From contig CAZIXE010000021.1 in the NCBI GenBank assembly GCA_964543235.1, positions 1 through 58,896 on the forward strand: 58,896 bases of DNA, in the 5' to 3' direction. The notes under the pieces are model-generated. The model had not been told where the DNA came from, searched no databases, and saw only the letters and a list, made by a program, of their open reading frames with translations. This DNA is from JANMMJ01 sp964543235. GTDB lineage: Bacteria; Pseudomonadota; Alphaproteobacteria; Rhizobiales; Aestuariivirgaceae. The position numbers and the translations under genes are program-made. Each line of letters begins with the position of its first letter. Within the stretch, counting starts at the first letter, position 1. This document shows, piece after piece, positions 7,810 through 15,834 of the stretch.

Positions 7810-9249
7810 ATGACGGTTCACAAGAATTACATCAACGGCGAATGGGTGGCAGGCAAGAGCGTGCGCGAGAACATCAATCCCTCGGACGTCGCGGATGTCA
7901 TCGGCGTTTATGCCCAGGCGGATGGCGCCCAGGCAGAAGAGGCGATCGCCGCGGCCAGAGCCGCATTCCCCGGCTGGAGCCAGGCAAGCCCGCAGCAGCG
8001 CGCCGATTGTCTGGAGGCGGTGGGCCAAGAACTCATGGCGCGCAAGGACGAGGTCGGCCGCATGCTGTCGCGCGAGGAGGGCAAGCCGCTGGCCAACGGC
8101 ATCGCCGAAACCATCCGGGCAGCGCAGATCTTCAAGTTCCATGCCCAGGAGGCGCTCCGGCAGGAGGGTGTCCATGTCGCGTCGGTCAGGCCCAATGTCG
8201 ATGTGACGCTGACGCGGGAACCGCTGGGTGTCGTCGGCCTCATCACGCCGTGGAACTTCCCGATCGCCATCCCGGCCTGGAAGGTGGCGCCGGCACTCGC
8301 CTTCGGCAACACGGTGGTGCTCAAGCCGGCCGACCTGGTGCCGGGCACCGCCTGGATGCTGGTGGAAATCATGTCGCGCGCCGGCTTCCCCAAAGGCGTG
8401 GTCAATCTGGTAATGGGGCGCGGTTCGGTAGTCGGCCAGACGCTGCTCGACTCAAGAGATGTCAGCGCGATCTCGTTCACGGGTTCGGTCGAGACGGGGG
8501 CGAAGGTTGCCATGGCCTGCGCCCGGCGCGGTGCCAAGTTCCAGCTCGAGATGGGCGGCAAGAATCCACTGGTGGTGCTTGACGATGCCAGTCTCGACGC
8601 AGCGGTAGCCGCGGCGATCGACGGCGCCTACTACCAGACCGGGCAGCGCTGCACAGCTTCATCGCGACTGATCGTGCAGGCGAAAATCCATGATGCCTTC
8701 GTGGACAGGATGGTGACCACGATGAAGGGGCTCAAGGTGGATCACGCGCTGAAGGAGGGCACGGTGATCGGCCCGGTGGTGGACGAGAACCAGCTGCAGC
8801 AGGATCTCAATTACATTGACATCGGCCGCAAGGATGGGGCGGAACTGGCCTGGGGCGGGGAACTGCTCAACCGCGATACCAAGGGCCATTACCTGTCGCC
8901 GGCGCTGTTCGTGAAGACGAAGAACGACATGCGGATCAACCGCGAGGAAATCTTCGGACCAGTGGCTTCCGTGATCAAGGTCGACAGTTACGAGGAGGCG
9001 CTGAGTGTGGCGAACGACACGCCGTTCGGCCTGTCATCGGGGATCTTCACGTCGTCGCTCAAGCATGCCACGCACTTCCGCAAGCATTCGGCGGCGGGCA
9101 TGGCGATGATCAATCTGCCGACGGCTGGCGTCGATTACCATGTGCCGTTCGGCGGCCGCAAAGGCTCGAGCTACGGCGCACGCGAACAGGGGCGTCACGC
9201 GGTCGAATTCTACACCACGATCAAGACAGCCTATACGCTGGCGCTGTAA
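7810..9249 (+). CDS. NAD(P)-dependent aldehyde dehydrogenase, ketoglutarate/succinate semialdehyde type
   Basis: A 479-residue aldehyde dehydrogenase of full length. Catalytic residues are Asn149 (TPWNFPIAIP), Glu247 (LEMGGKNP) and the nucleophile Cys281 (GQRCTASSR); the cofactor loop FTGSVETG and the late EEIFGPV motif are normal. The C-terminal FGGRKGSSYGAREQG resembles the YcbD-like 2-ketoglutarate semialdehyde dehydrogenases, so the substrate is probably a dicarboxylic semialdehyde. The ATG at 7810 lies 55 bases from the divergent dehydrogenase gene; the frame is open further upstream, but that part overlaps the other gene and carries no ALDH sequence. It ends exactly where the convergent transporter gene ends. 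A dicarboxylic semialdehyde substrate would fit a pathway through 2-formylglutarate or a related aldehyde. Confidence 0.86.
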   Translation: MTVHKNYINGEWVAGKSVRENINPSDVADVIGVYAQADGAQAEEAIAAARAAFPGWSQASPQQRADCLEAVGQELMARKDEVGRMLSREEGKPLANGIAETIRAAQIFKFHAQEALRQEGVHVASVRPNVDVTLTREPLGVVGLITPWNFPIAIPAWKVAPALAFGNTVVLKPADLVPGTAWMLVEIMSRAGFPKGVVNLVMGRGSVVGQTLLDSRDVSAISFTGSVETGAKVAMACARRGAKFQLEMGGKNPLVVLDDASLDAAVAAAIDGAYYQTGQRCTASSRLIVQAKIHDAFVDRMVTTMKGLKVDHALKEGTVIGPVVDENQLQQDLNYIDIGRKDGAELAWGGELLNRDTKGHYLSPALFVKTKNDMRINREEIFGPVASVIKVDSYEEALSVANDTPFGLSSGIFTSSLKHATHFRKHSAAGMAMINLPTAGVDYHVPFGGRKGSSYGAREQGRHAVEFYTTIKTAYTLAL

Positions 9250-10134
9250 TCAGTCCTGCGGCGCAGGCGCGGGCCGCGAGATGCCGCGGGCGCGTTCGCG
9301 GGCGAAAACATAGAGGCCGCTGGCGATGACGATGCTGCCGCCGACCAGGGTCCAGTGGTCCGGGCGGTCGCCGAAGACGAGATAGCCGAACAGGATCATC
9401 CAGACGATCTGGGTATAAACGAAGGGCGCCAGCGCGGAGGCCGGGGCGAGGCGATGGGCCTCGGCAAGGAGCAGATGACCGAGGCAGCCGAACAGTCCCA
9501 TGCCGGCGAGGAGCAGCCATTCCGTTCCCTCCGGCGCGCGCCACGACCAGGCGAGGGGGACGGCGGCACTCAGCGAGCCGACGATGCAGACATAGAGGAG
9601 CGAAGTCTCGGCGCGGTCGGTGCCACCCACTTTGCGGGTGCCGATGTTGTAGATGGCGCCACAGAAGGCAGAGGCGAGAGAGAACAGCATGGCACCGTGA
9701 AAGCCGGCGGTGGCAGGCCGCATGATGACCAGCACACCGAGGAAACCCACGATCACGGCTGCCCAGCGCCGGATCCCCACCTCCTCGCCCAGGAGCAGGA
9801 CCGAGAGGGCGCAGACCCACAGCGGAATGGTGAAGGAGATCGCCGCAGTCTGCGCCAGCTGCAGATAGCTGATGGCAAGGAAGTTGAGCGTGGTCGAGGC
9901 CATGAGCATGAGGCCGCGAAGCCCGTGCCAACCGGGATGGCGGGTCTTCAGAAGTCCGGGCCCGCCGGCCCGCCAGAGCAGGGCGGCCGCAAGCAGCAAC
10001 GCAATGAAGTAGCGAAAGAACACGGCGACGGGCTGCGGGACCGTCTGGATCGCATATTTGGCGGTGGCATCGAGCATGGCGAAGAGGCAAATCGCCACGA
10101 GCATGAGGACTATGCCTCTGAGACTGCCTGGCAC
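9250..10134 (-). CDS. EamA/DMT family transporter (RhaT-like)
   Basis: A 294-residue inner-membrane protein with about ten transmembrane segments in two EamA halves; the first helix covers residues about 7-25 and the last about 264-282. The helix boundary motif LNFLAISYLQLAQTAAI in the first half and APFVYTQIVWMILFGYLVF in the second are typical of this family. It lies five bases after the fumarylacetoacetase-family gene, so both are probably one transcript. Its stop abuts the stop of the convergent aldehyde dehydrogenase. It may export or import a pathway intermediate, but no substrate can be predicted. It differs clearly from the EamA protein at the left end of the window, so the two are not recent duplicates. 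Confidence 0.82.
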   Translation of the reverse strand: MPGSLRGIVLMLVAICLFAMLDATAKYAIQTVPQPVAVFFRYFIALLLAAALLWRAGGPGLLKTRHPGWHGLRGLMLMASTTLNFLAISYLQLAQTAAISFTIPLWVCALSVLLLGEEVGIRRWAAVIVGFLGVLVIMRPATAGFHGAMLFSLASAFCGAIYNIGTRKVGGTDRAETSLLYVCIVGSLSAAVPLAWSWRAPEGTEWLLLAGMGLFGCLGHLLLAEAHRLAPASALAPFVYTQIVWMILFGYLVFGDRPDHWTLVGGSIVIASGLYVFARERARGISRPAPAPQD

Positions 10135-10139
10135 GGCGT

Positions 10140-10793
10140 TCAGACGACCTCCACGTCGAGACTGCCGACGTGTTCGATCACCGCATGGAGCCGGTCGCCG
10201 CGCTTGACGGGCCCGACGCCTGCCGGGGTGCCGGTGAAGATCAGGTCGCCGGGCTTCAGGGTAAAATAGCGCTGCAGTTCGGCGACAATCTCGTCGACGC
10301 TCCAGATCATGTCGCCGAAATCGGCCGCCTGGCGGCGGACGCCGTTGACGTCGAGCGTCATGGCACCGCGGGTCAGCCGGCCAGTCGATTCGATGGGCGC
10401 AATCGCACTAACCGGGGCCGAATGGTCGAAGGCCTTGGCAGCCTCCCAGGGCCTGCCGCCCTGTTTGGCGATCGCCTGGAGATCGCGGCGCGTCATGTCG
10501 AGGCCCACGGCATAGCCGAAAACCTCGCCGCCCCCTTTCAGGGCCACGACCAGTTCCAGCTCATGGTGCACGTCGCCGGACGCCGGGGGATAGGGGAAGC
10601 GCCCGTCGAGGACGATGGCGTCGGCGGGCTTCATGAAGAAGAGCGGCGGGTCGGACTTCGGGTCGTTGCCCATTTCGCGCACGTGATCGGCATAGTTGCG
10701 GCCGATGCAATAGATGCGGCGTACCGGGAAGGCGCCGCCATCGCCCTTCACGGGGATCAGGACCGGGGGCGCAGCGAGGAAGGCGGTCTGCAT
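10140..10793 (-). CDS. Fumarylacetoacetate hydrolase family protein
   Basis: A 217-residue protein consisting of one FAH catalytic domain, the short form seen in FAHD1-like acylpyruvate hydrolases/oxaloacetate decarboxylases and fumarylpyruvate hydrolases. Visible motifs are YCIGRNYADHVREMGN, the metal ligands in HHELELVVAL (E-x-E), the third ligand Asp in VGLDMTRRDLQ, and the terminal IFTGTPAGVGPVKRGD. The enzyme would cleave a C-C bond in a 2-oxo or 1,3-diketo acid using a divalent metal. The ATG at 10793 is preferred over a TTG 42 bases upstream, which adds only basic residues. It is divergent from the enamidase gene (71-base gap) and upstream of an EamA transporter, again pointing to ring or lactam breakdown. 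The exact substrate is unknown. Confidence 0.83.
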   Translation of the reverse strand: MQTAFLAAPPVLIPVKGDGGAFPVRRIYCIGRNYADHVREMGNDPKSDPPLFFMKPADAIVLDGRFPYPPASGDVHHELELVVALKGGGEVFGYAVGLDMTRRDLQAIAKQGGRPWEAAKAFDHSAPVSAIAPIESTGRLTRGAMTLDVNGVRRQAADFGDMIWSVDEIVAELQRYFTLKPGDLIFTGTPAGVGPVKRGDRLHAVIEHVGSLDVEVV

Positions 10794-10864
10794 CCGCTTC
10801 TTGTGACGAGGCTTGCCAAAGGGGTCAAGGCGCAAGACAATTCGGCCAGATCAGGGAGGAACGC

Positions 10865-12058
10865 ATGGCTCACGGTCCGGCGGAGGCAGGCCCCAGGGGC
10901 AAGGTGGTCATCAAGAATATCGGGCTCGTGGTGACCGGCGACATGAATGCGCCGCTCGCCGATGCCGATACGGTGGTGTGCATTGATGGCGTCATCACTG
11001 CAGTCGGCAAGGCCAAGGACGTGGACACGGATGGGCCTGACCTCAGCATCGATGCCAAGGGGACGGCGCTGATCCCCGGCCTCATCGACAGCCATGTGCA
11101 TCCGGTATTCGGCGACTGGACGCCGCGCCAGAACCAGATCGGCTGGATCGATTCGTTCCTGAATGGCGGGGTCACCACCATGGTGTCGGCAGGCGAGGTG
11201 CATCTGCCGGGGCGGCCCAAGGACGTGACCGGGGTCAAGGCCCTGGCCATCACCGCACAGCGGGCCTTCTCAGCCTTCCGGCCGGGCGGAGTCAAGCTTC
11301 ATGCCGGGGCGCCGCTCCTCGAAAAAGGCATGGTCGAGGCCGATTTCGCCGAGCTGGCGAAGGCCGGTGTTACACTGATCGGCGAAGTGGGGCTGGGCTC
11401 GGTCAAGGCCGGCTATGAGGCGAAGGAAATGGTGGCCTGGGCCCGGAAACACGGCATCCAGTCCACGATCCATACCGGGGGACCATCGATTCCAGGCTCC
11501 GGCCTCATTGACAAGGACACGGTGCTGGAGGCCGATGCCGATGTGATCGGCCATATCAATGGCGGCCACACCTCACTGCCCGAGAACCATGTCTGCGAGC
11601 TATGCGAAGTCTCGCGCCGGGCCATCGAACTCGTTCACAACGGCAATGAGCGTGTGGCGATCGCGGCGCTCAAGACTGCCATCGCCACCAAGAACCTGCA
11701 CCGGGTGATCCTCGGCACGGATTCGCCGGCGGGATCCGGCGTGCAGCCACTCGGCATCCTGCGGATGATCGCGCTGCTCTCGGGGCTCGGCGGGCTGGCG
11801 CCGGAACTGGCCATTGCCTGCGCCACCGGCAACACGGCGCGGCAGCGGCGGCTCAATTGCGGGCTGATCGAGCCGGGCCGGCCGGCGGACTTCGTATTCA
11901 TCGACCGGGCGCAGCACACGGCGGGGCCGGACGTGCTCAAGAGCATCGCGCTCGGCGACCTTCCCGGCATCGGCATGGTAATGATCGATGGCATCGTGCG
12001 CTGTGGGCGAAGCCGCAACACGCCGCCCGCCGAGCGGGTGCCCGAGGTGGTTCACTGA
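10865..12058 (+). CDS. Enamidase-like amidohydrolase
   Basis: A 397-residue amidohydrolase-superfamily enzyme. Metal-site motifs include GLIDSHVHP (residues about 75-83), the central QSTIHTGG and IGHINGG His motifs, and the late Asp in ILGTDSPAGSG. Overall layout and several distinctive stretches (GVTTMVSAGEVHLPGRPKDV, LIGEVGLGSVK and the terminal SRNTPPAERVPEV) match my recollection of enamidase (EC 3.5.2.18) from Eubacterium barkeri nicotinate fermentation. That enzyme hydrolyses 1,4,5,6-tetrahydro-6-oxonicotinate to 2-formylglutarate and ammonia. The start ATG has an excellent GGGAGGA six bases upstream. It is divergent from the FAH-family gene and followed by a sulfotransferase. The family call is good; the true substrate here is inferred, since other cyclic enamides are possible. 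Confidence 0.78.
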   Translation: MAHGPAEAGPRGKVVIKNIGLVVTGDMNAPLADADTVVCIDGVITAVGKAKDVDTDGPDLSIDAKGTALIPGLIDSHVHPVFGDWTPRQNQIGWIDSFLNGGVTTMVSAGEVHLPGRPKDVTGVKALAITAQRAFSAFRPGGVKLHAGAPLLEKGMVEADFAELAKAGVTLIGEVGLGSVKAGYEAKEMVAWARKHGIQSTIHTGGPSIPGSGLIDKDTVLEADADVIGHINGGHTSLPENHVCELCEVSRRAIELVHNGNERVAIAALKTAIATKNLHRVILGTDSPAGSGVQPLGILRMIALLSGLGGLAPELAIACATGNTARQRRLNCGLIEPGRPADFVFIDRAQHTAGPDVLKSIALGDLPGIGMVMIDGIVRCGRSRNTPPAERVPEVVH

Positions 12059-12130
12059 AACACTCCTTGCGCCGCGGTGGTGCCCGGCGCCAGGGATTGA
12101 GCCGGCAAACAGAGCAGCAACGGAGAAACT

Positions 12131-13036
12131 GTGGACTACAGAGCGCGCGGCGAACGCCCCCGGACAATTCCGGAAGTGCTGGAATGCATGAAAGGATTTT
12201 CAACGGATGCCAATGTCACCCGCGGCCTTGCCTACCAGCCGCGGCCGACCGACATCTTCATCTCGCCCTATTCCAAATGCGGCACGACCTGGATGCAACA
12301 GATTGTGCACGGGCTCAGGACCGGCGGGTCGATGGACTTCGACGAGATCACGGAAGTGATACCGTGGATCGAAATGGCCCACGACATGGGCGTGGACCCG
12401 GAAGCGCCCCAGGTTGCCGAGCCACGGGCGTTCAAATCGCATCTCGGCTGGAACAGGATCCCCAAGGGCGGTCGCTACATCGTCGTTCTGCGCGACCCGA
12501 TCGACGCCATGGTTTCGCTTTACAATTTCTTTGACGGCTGGATTTTCGAGCGGGGCGCCATCGCGCTTGCCGAGTTTGCCGACACCTACCTCGGCAGAGA
12601 TGACACCGGCGGGAGCTACTGGGGGCACGCACGCTCCTGGTGGGCCGAGCGGCACCGCCCGGATATCCTGCTGGTATGCTTCGAACATATGAAACGCGAT
12701 TTGCCCGGCATCGTGAACCGCGTCGCCGATTTCATCGGCGGATCGATCGGTCCCGAGGCGCGGGCCATCGCGACAGCGCAGGCCAGCCTCGATTTCATGA
12801 AACGTCACGAGCGGCAGTTCGACGACCACCTGGTGCGACAATCGCGAGACGCGGCGCTCGGGCTTCCCGCTGGTGGGCATGCCTCAAAAGTCAGATCCGG
12901 ACAGGCCGGCGCAGGCAAGGCCACGGTAACCGATGCGATCCGGGACAAGTTTGCAGCGCGCTGGCGCGATACGATGGGCGCCTATGGGCTTGCTTCGTAT
13001 GACGATCTTTACCGCCGCCTGCATCCCGGCGGCTGA
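12131..13036 (+). CDS. PAPS-dependent sulfotransferase family protein
   Basis: A 301-residue cytosolic sulfotransferase that would move sulfate from PAPS to a hydroxyl or amine of a small molecule. The 5'-phosphosulfate loop is PYSKCGTTWMQQ (residues 46-57, with Cys where the usual motif has Ser), the likely catalytic His is in FKSHLGW, and the 3'-phosphate site is VVLRDPIDAMVSLYNF. Length and order match aryl/steroid-type sulfotransferases more than carbohydrate ones. The start is a GTG at 12131 preceded by GGAGA. It follows the enamidase by 72 bases and converges on nicotinamidase. The acceptor is unknown; no other sulfur-activation gene (cysND/C) lies in the window. Confidence 0.8.
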   Translation: MDYRARGERPRTIPEVLECMKGFSTDANVTRGLAYQPRPTDIFISPYSKCGTTWMQQIVHGLRTGGSMDFDEITEVIPWIEMAHDMGVDPEAPQVAEPRAFKSHLGWNRIPKGGRYIVVLRDPIDAMVSLYNFFDGWIFERGAIALAEFADTYLGRDDTGGSYWGHARSWWAERHRPDILLVCFEHMKRDLPGIVNRVADFIGGSIGPEARAIATAQASLDFMKRHERQFDDHLVRQSRDAALGLPAGGHASKVRSGQAGAGKATVTDAIRDKFAARWRDTMGAYGLASYDDLYRRLHPGG

Positions 13037-13042
13037 GGTTTC

Positions 13043-13663
13043 TCACAGCCTTGGCAGCAGTTCTACGCCGATCCGACGGAAGGCCTGCCGCGTGTCTTCG
13101 GCGGAACCGTTGAGATCGATGGCGCGGCAGGCGTTCTCCACGACAACCGTTTCGAAACCCTGCGCCACCGCGTCTTCCGCCGAATAGCGCACGCAGAAGT
13201 CAAAAGCGAGGCCGACGCAGACGACGCGCCGGAAGCCCCGCTCGCGCAGGTATCCGGCAAGGCCGGTGGGCGTGCGATGATCGTTCTCGAAGAAGGCCGA
13301 ATAGCTGTCCACCTCCTTGCGAAAGCCTTTCCGGATGATGAGCTCGGCGTGCGGCAATTCGAGTTCGTGGTGAAAGAGGGCGCCCGCCGAGTCCTGGATG
13401 CAGTGGTCGGGCCACAGGGTCTGCGCACCATAGGGCATGTCGATCTGGGTGAAGGGCGCGTGGCCCGGATGGCTCGAGGCGAAAGAGGAATGGCCGTCGG
13501 GATGCCAGTCCTGGGTCATTACCACGTGGCGGAATTCGCGGCCCAGTGCGTTGATGACGGGCACCACCTTGTCGCCATCTGCGACAGCAAGATTGCCGAG
13601 AGGGCAGAAATCATTCTGCACGTCAATGACGACCAGAATGTCGGTTTCCGGATGAATCTTCAT
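13043..13663 (-). CDS. pncA: Nicotinamidase
   Basis: A 206-residue isochorismatase-fold hydrolase that converts nicotinamide to nicotinate plus ammonia in NAD salvage. The catalytic triad is visible: Asp14 (VVIDVQNDF), Lys112 (IIRKGF) and the nucleophile Cys157 (GLAFDFCVRYSA). Metal ligands Asp52, His54 and His58 lie in QDWHPDGH, the motif that separates nicotinamidases from other isochorismatase-like enzymes. AGGAG lies seven bases before the ATG. It follows the O-methyltransferase gene by 13 bases and probably shares its transcript. It produces nicotinate close to an enamidase-like gene, which may be coincidence because pncA is widespread, but fits a local pyridine theme. Confidence 0.9.
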   Translation of the reverse strand: MKIHPETDILVVIDVQNDFCPLGNLAVADGDKVVPVINALGREFRHVVMTQDWHPDGHSSFASSHPGHAPFTQIDMPYGAQTLWPDHCIQDSAGALFHHELELPHAELIIRKGFRKEVDSYSAFFENDHRTPTGLAGYLRERGFRRVVCVGLAFDFCVRYSAEDAVAQGFETVVVENACRAIDLNGSAEDTRQAFRRIGVELLPRL

Positions 13664-13676
13664 GCTGCAGCTCCTG

Positions 13677-14351
13677 TTATCGCTTGCGCACCATGGTGAG
13701 GCCGTCGCCGATGGGCACCATGCAGAAATCGACGCGGGGGTCGTTCCTGATCTTGGCGTTCAGTGCACGGAAGGATTCGGTATCGGTATCGGTCTTGTCC
13801 GGATTGGCGACATCGCCGCCCCACAGCACATTATCAATCAGCATGAGCCCGCCCTGTTTCAGGAGCTTGAGGCCGCCCTCGTAGTAGGCATCATAGCTTT
13901 CCTTGTCGGCGTCGATGAACATCATGTCGAAGCGGCCGGCTTCGCCCCGTTCGAGCAGACCGCCAATGACCTCGCTGCCCGGCTTCAGCACCAGGGCGAT
14001 CCTGTCCGCAACACCGGCCTTGTCCCAGAACTCACGGGCAATGGCCGTGAATTCCTCACTGACGTCGGAGGCAAGGAGACGACCGCCGGCGGGAAGGGCC
14101 AGCGCCATGGCAAGCGAGGAGTAGCCGGTGAAGGTGCCGATCTCGAGGATGCGGCGGGCGCCGGCGATTCTCACCAGCATGGCCATGAAGGCCCCCTGCT
14201 CCGGCGATATCTGCATGACGGCGAGAGGCAGGGTGGAAGTGCGCTCGCGCAGTTCGGCCAGTACCGGCGCCTCGTCATAGGCCACTTTCCGGAAGTAAGG
14301 ATAGAGCTTCTCGTCGAGAACGATGTTGTATCTGGCCATGGCACCCCGCAT
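13677..14351 (-). CDS. SAM-dependent O-methyltransferase (caffeoyl-CoA O-methyltransferase family)
   Basis: A 224-residue class I methyltransferase. The SAM-binding loop is ILEIGTFTGYSSLAMA (about residues 68-83), the acidic ribose-binding residue follows in LLASDVSEE, and metal/catalytic motifs MFIDADKESYDAYY and LIDNVLWGGDV are intact, as in Mg2+-dependent catechol/caffeoyl-CoA-type O-methyltransferases. The acceptor is unknown; bacterial members methylate catechols and flavonoids. Two starts are possible, ATG at 14351 (AGGAAG six bases before) and ATG at 14339; I keep the longer. It lies 68 bases downstream of dhaK on the same strand and 13 bases before pncA. Confidence 0.82.
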   Translation of the reverse strand: MRGAMARYNIVLDEKLYPYFRKVAYDEAPVLAELRERTSTLPLAVMQISPEQGAFMAMLVRIAGARRILEIGTFTGYSSLAMALALPAGGRLLASDVSEEFTAIAREFWDKAGVADRIALVLKPGSEVIGGLLERGEAGRFDMMFIDADKESYDAYYEGGLKLLKQGGLMLIDNVLWGGDVANPDKTDTDTESFRALNAKIRNDPRVDFCMVPIGDGLTMVRKR

Positions 14352-14419
14352 GGCGCTTCCTGCGCCTCACGCCCAGCATGGCGGAAGGCCAGGCGCGAGG
14401 CAACAGGTTCAGGCGGCCG

Positions 14420-15403
14420 TCACATGCCCCAGCGCAGGGCTGCGGTGTGAACCGGTGCGTCCCAGAGTCTGGCGAGATCGTCGTCCAGCCTGGTCACGGT
14501 GATGGAACAGCCCGCCATGTCGAGGGAGGTGACATAGCTGCCGACCAGCGAGCGGGCGATCGAGAAGCCGCGTTTTCCGAGAATGGCGCGGGCACTGTTG
14601 TAGACGAGATAGAGTTCCATGGCGGGTGTGCCGCCAAAGCCGTTGACGAACAGCAATACATCCCCACCCCTTCCGAGATCGCCGGTAATGGCCTCGAGCA
14701 TCTCCTCGGCAATCGCATCGGCGCTCTTCAGTTTCACACGGCGGCGGCCGGGTTCGCCGTGGATGCCCACCCCCATCTCCATCTCGTCGGGGCCGATGTC
14801 GAAAGTGGGCTTGCCGGCGGCCGGCACGGTGCAGCTGGTCAGGGCCACGCCCATGGAGCGTGTTGCCGCATTGGTGCGGTCACCCAGATTCTTCAAGGCG
14901 GCGAGGTCTGCGCCCTGTTCGGCGGCGGCGCCGACAATCTTCTCGACCACCAGGGTTCCGGCGACCCCGCGGCGGCCCGTGGTGTAGAGCGAATTCTCCA
15001 CCGCAACGTCGTCATTGGTGATCACGGTATCGACGGCGCCGCGACACATCTCGCGGGCCATGTCGAAGTTCATGACATCGCCTTCGTAGTTCTTGACGAT
15101 GAACAGGAGTCCGGCACCGGTGTCGGCGGCCTCCGCAGCGGCCAGCATCTGGTCAGGCGTCGGCGAGGTGAAGACCTGGCCGGGGCAGGCGGCATCGAGC
15201 ATGCCATGGCCGACCAGGCCGGCATGCAGCGGCTCATGGCCGGAACCGCCGCCGGAGATCAGACCGACCTTGCCGGGCTTCAGGACATTGCGGATGACGT
15301 ATTTGCCGTCGGTTCCAAGATTGACGATGTCAGCATGGGCGGCAACGTAGCCGGCCAGGCTCTCGGTCAGAACGGCGTCGACCTGGTTGATCAGCTTCTT
15401 CAT
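14420..15403 (-). CDS. dhaK: Dihydroxyacetone kinase, substrate-binding subunit DhaK
   Basis: A 327-residue subunit that holds dihydroxyacetone or a similar short ketose through a hemiaminal bond to His215 (GVGIHGEPG). The other substrate residue motif, GGGSGHEPLH with His56, and the acid/base region KNYEGDVMNFDMA are present. DhaK works with DhaL, whose bound ADP is recharged by DhaM in the PTS-type kinase. It is the last gene of a long minus-strand run; its ATG overlaps the stop of the helix-turn-helix gene by 4 bases. Separation of dhaK from dhaL by four genes is unusual, since they are usually adjacent. Related kinases act on erythrulose, so dihydroxyacetone is not the only candidate substrate. 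Confidence 0.92.
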   Translation of the reverse strand: MKKLINQVDAVLTESLAGYVAAHADIVNLGTDGKYVIRNVLKPGKVGLISGGGSGHEPLHAGLVGHGMLDAACPGQVFTSPTPDQMLAAAEAADTGAGLLFIVKNYEGDVMNFDMAREMCRGAVDTVITNDDVAVENSLYTTGRRGVAGTLVVEKIVGAAAEQGADLAALKNLGDRTNAATRSMGVALTSCTVPAAGKPTFDIGPDEMEMGVGIHGEPGRRRVKLKSADAIAEEMLEAITGDLGRGGDVLLFVNGFGGTPAMELYLVYNSARAILGKRGFSIARSLVGSYVTSLDMAGCSITVTRLDDDLARLWDAPVHTAALRWGM

Positions 15404-15831
15404 TTGCGTCTCCCCTTTTTCGGTTGTTCCTCCACGAGCCTGGCGATCTGGCGGACGAAGTCGGTCACGAGATGATGGAGCTGCTCGTTGCGGGTGTCGT
15501 CGCCAAGGTCGGGCAAATAGACGGTATGCGGCTTGAGCCGATGAGCCTCGTGGACGAGGGCCGGCCGGCGCGGATGCGCGGCGGTGTAGAGTTCGATGAA
15601 GCGGCGGCGCTCTTCGGGAGAAAAGTGACAGACCTCGAAAATGACTTCGAGATGGTTGGCCGGGATCGGGGTCGGGTAGACGGCGTTGGTAATCTGGCTG
15701 ACGAAGCTGCGATTCTTGCCCAGCGCGGCGGCAAGGCGCTGGCGGGTGCCGGAGGGACGGCGCTCAAGAATTTCCTCGAGCATGTGCTTGTAGGCCGCGA
15801 CCGGATCGCCTTCGCGCAGCGGTTCGGCCAT
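15400..15831 (-). CDS. Helix-turn-helix protein embedded in the dha operon
   Basis: A 143-residue soluble protein. Residues about 28-60 (SGTRQRLAAALGKNRSFVSQ and the following residues) read like a helix-turn-helix of the Cro/XRE type, with the second helix GKNRSFVSQITN. The rest is basic at the end (KKGRRK) and has no enzyme motif. I do not know the family by name, though similar small HTH proteins sit in dihydroxyacetone-kinase operons of rhizobia in my recollection. It lies between the enzyme I gene (3-base gap) and dhaK (4-base overlap), so it is made with the kinase and may sense its phosphorylation state or regulate the operon. The DNA-binding role is inferred. Confidence 0.6.
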   Translation of the reverse strand: MAEPLREGDPVAAYKHMLEEILERRPSGTRQRLAAALGKNRSFVSQITNAVYPTPIPANHLEVIFEVCHFSPEERRRFIELYTAAHPRRPALVHEAHRLKPHTVYLPDLGDDTRNEQLHHLVTDFVRQIARLVEEQPKKGRRK

Positions 15832-15834
15832 GAC

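Noticed and set aside
12131..14351. Complete nicotinate degradation pathway in the window
   Set aside because: Only enamidase-like, dehydrogenase and nicotinamidase genes are present; molybdenum hydroxylase and oxo-nicotinate reductase genes are missing.
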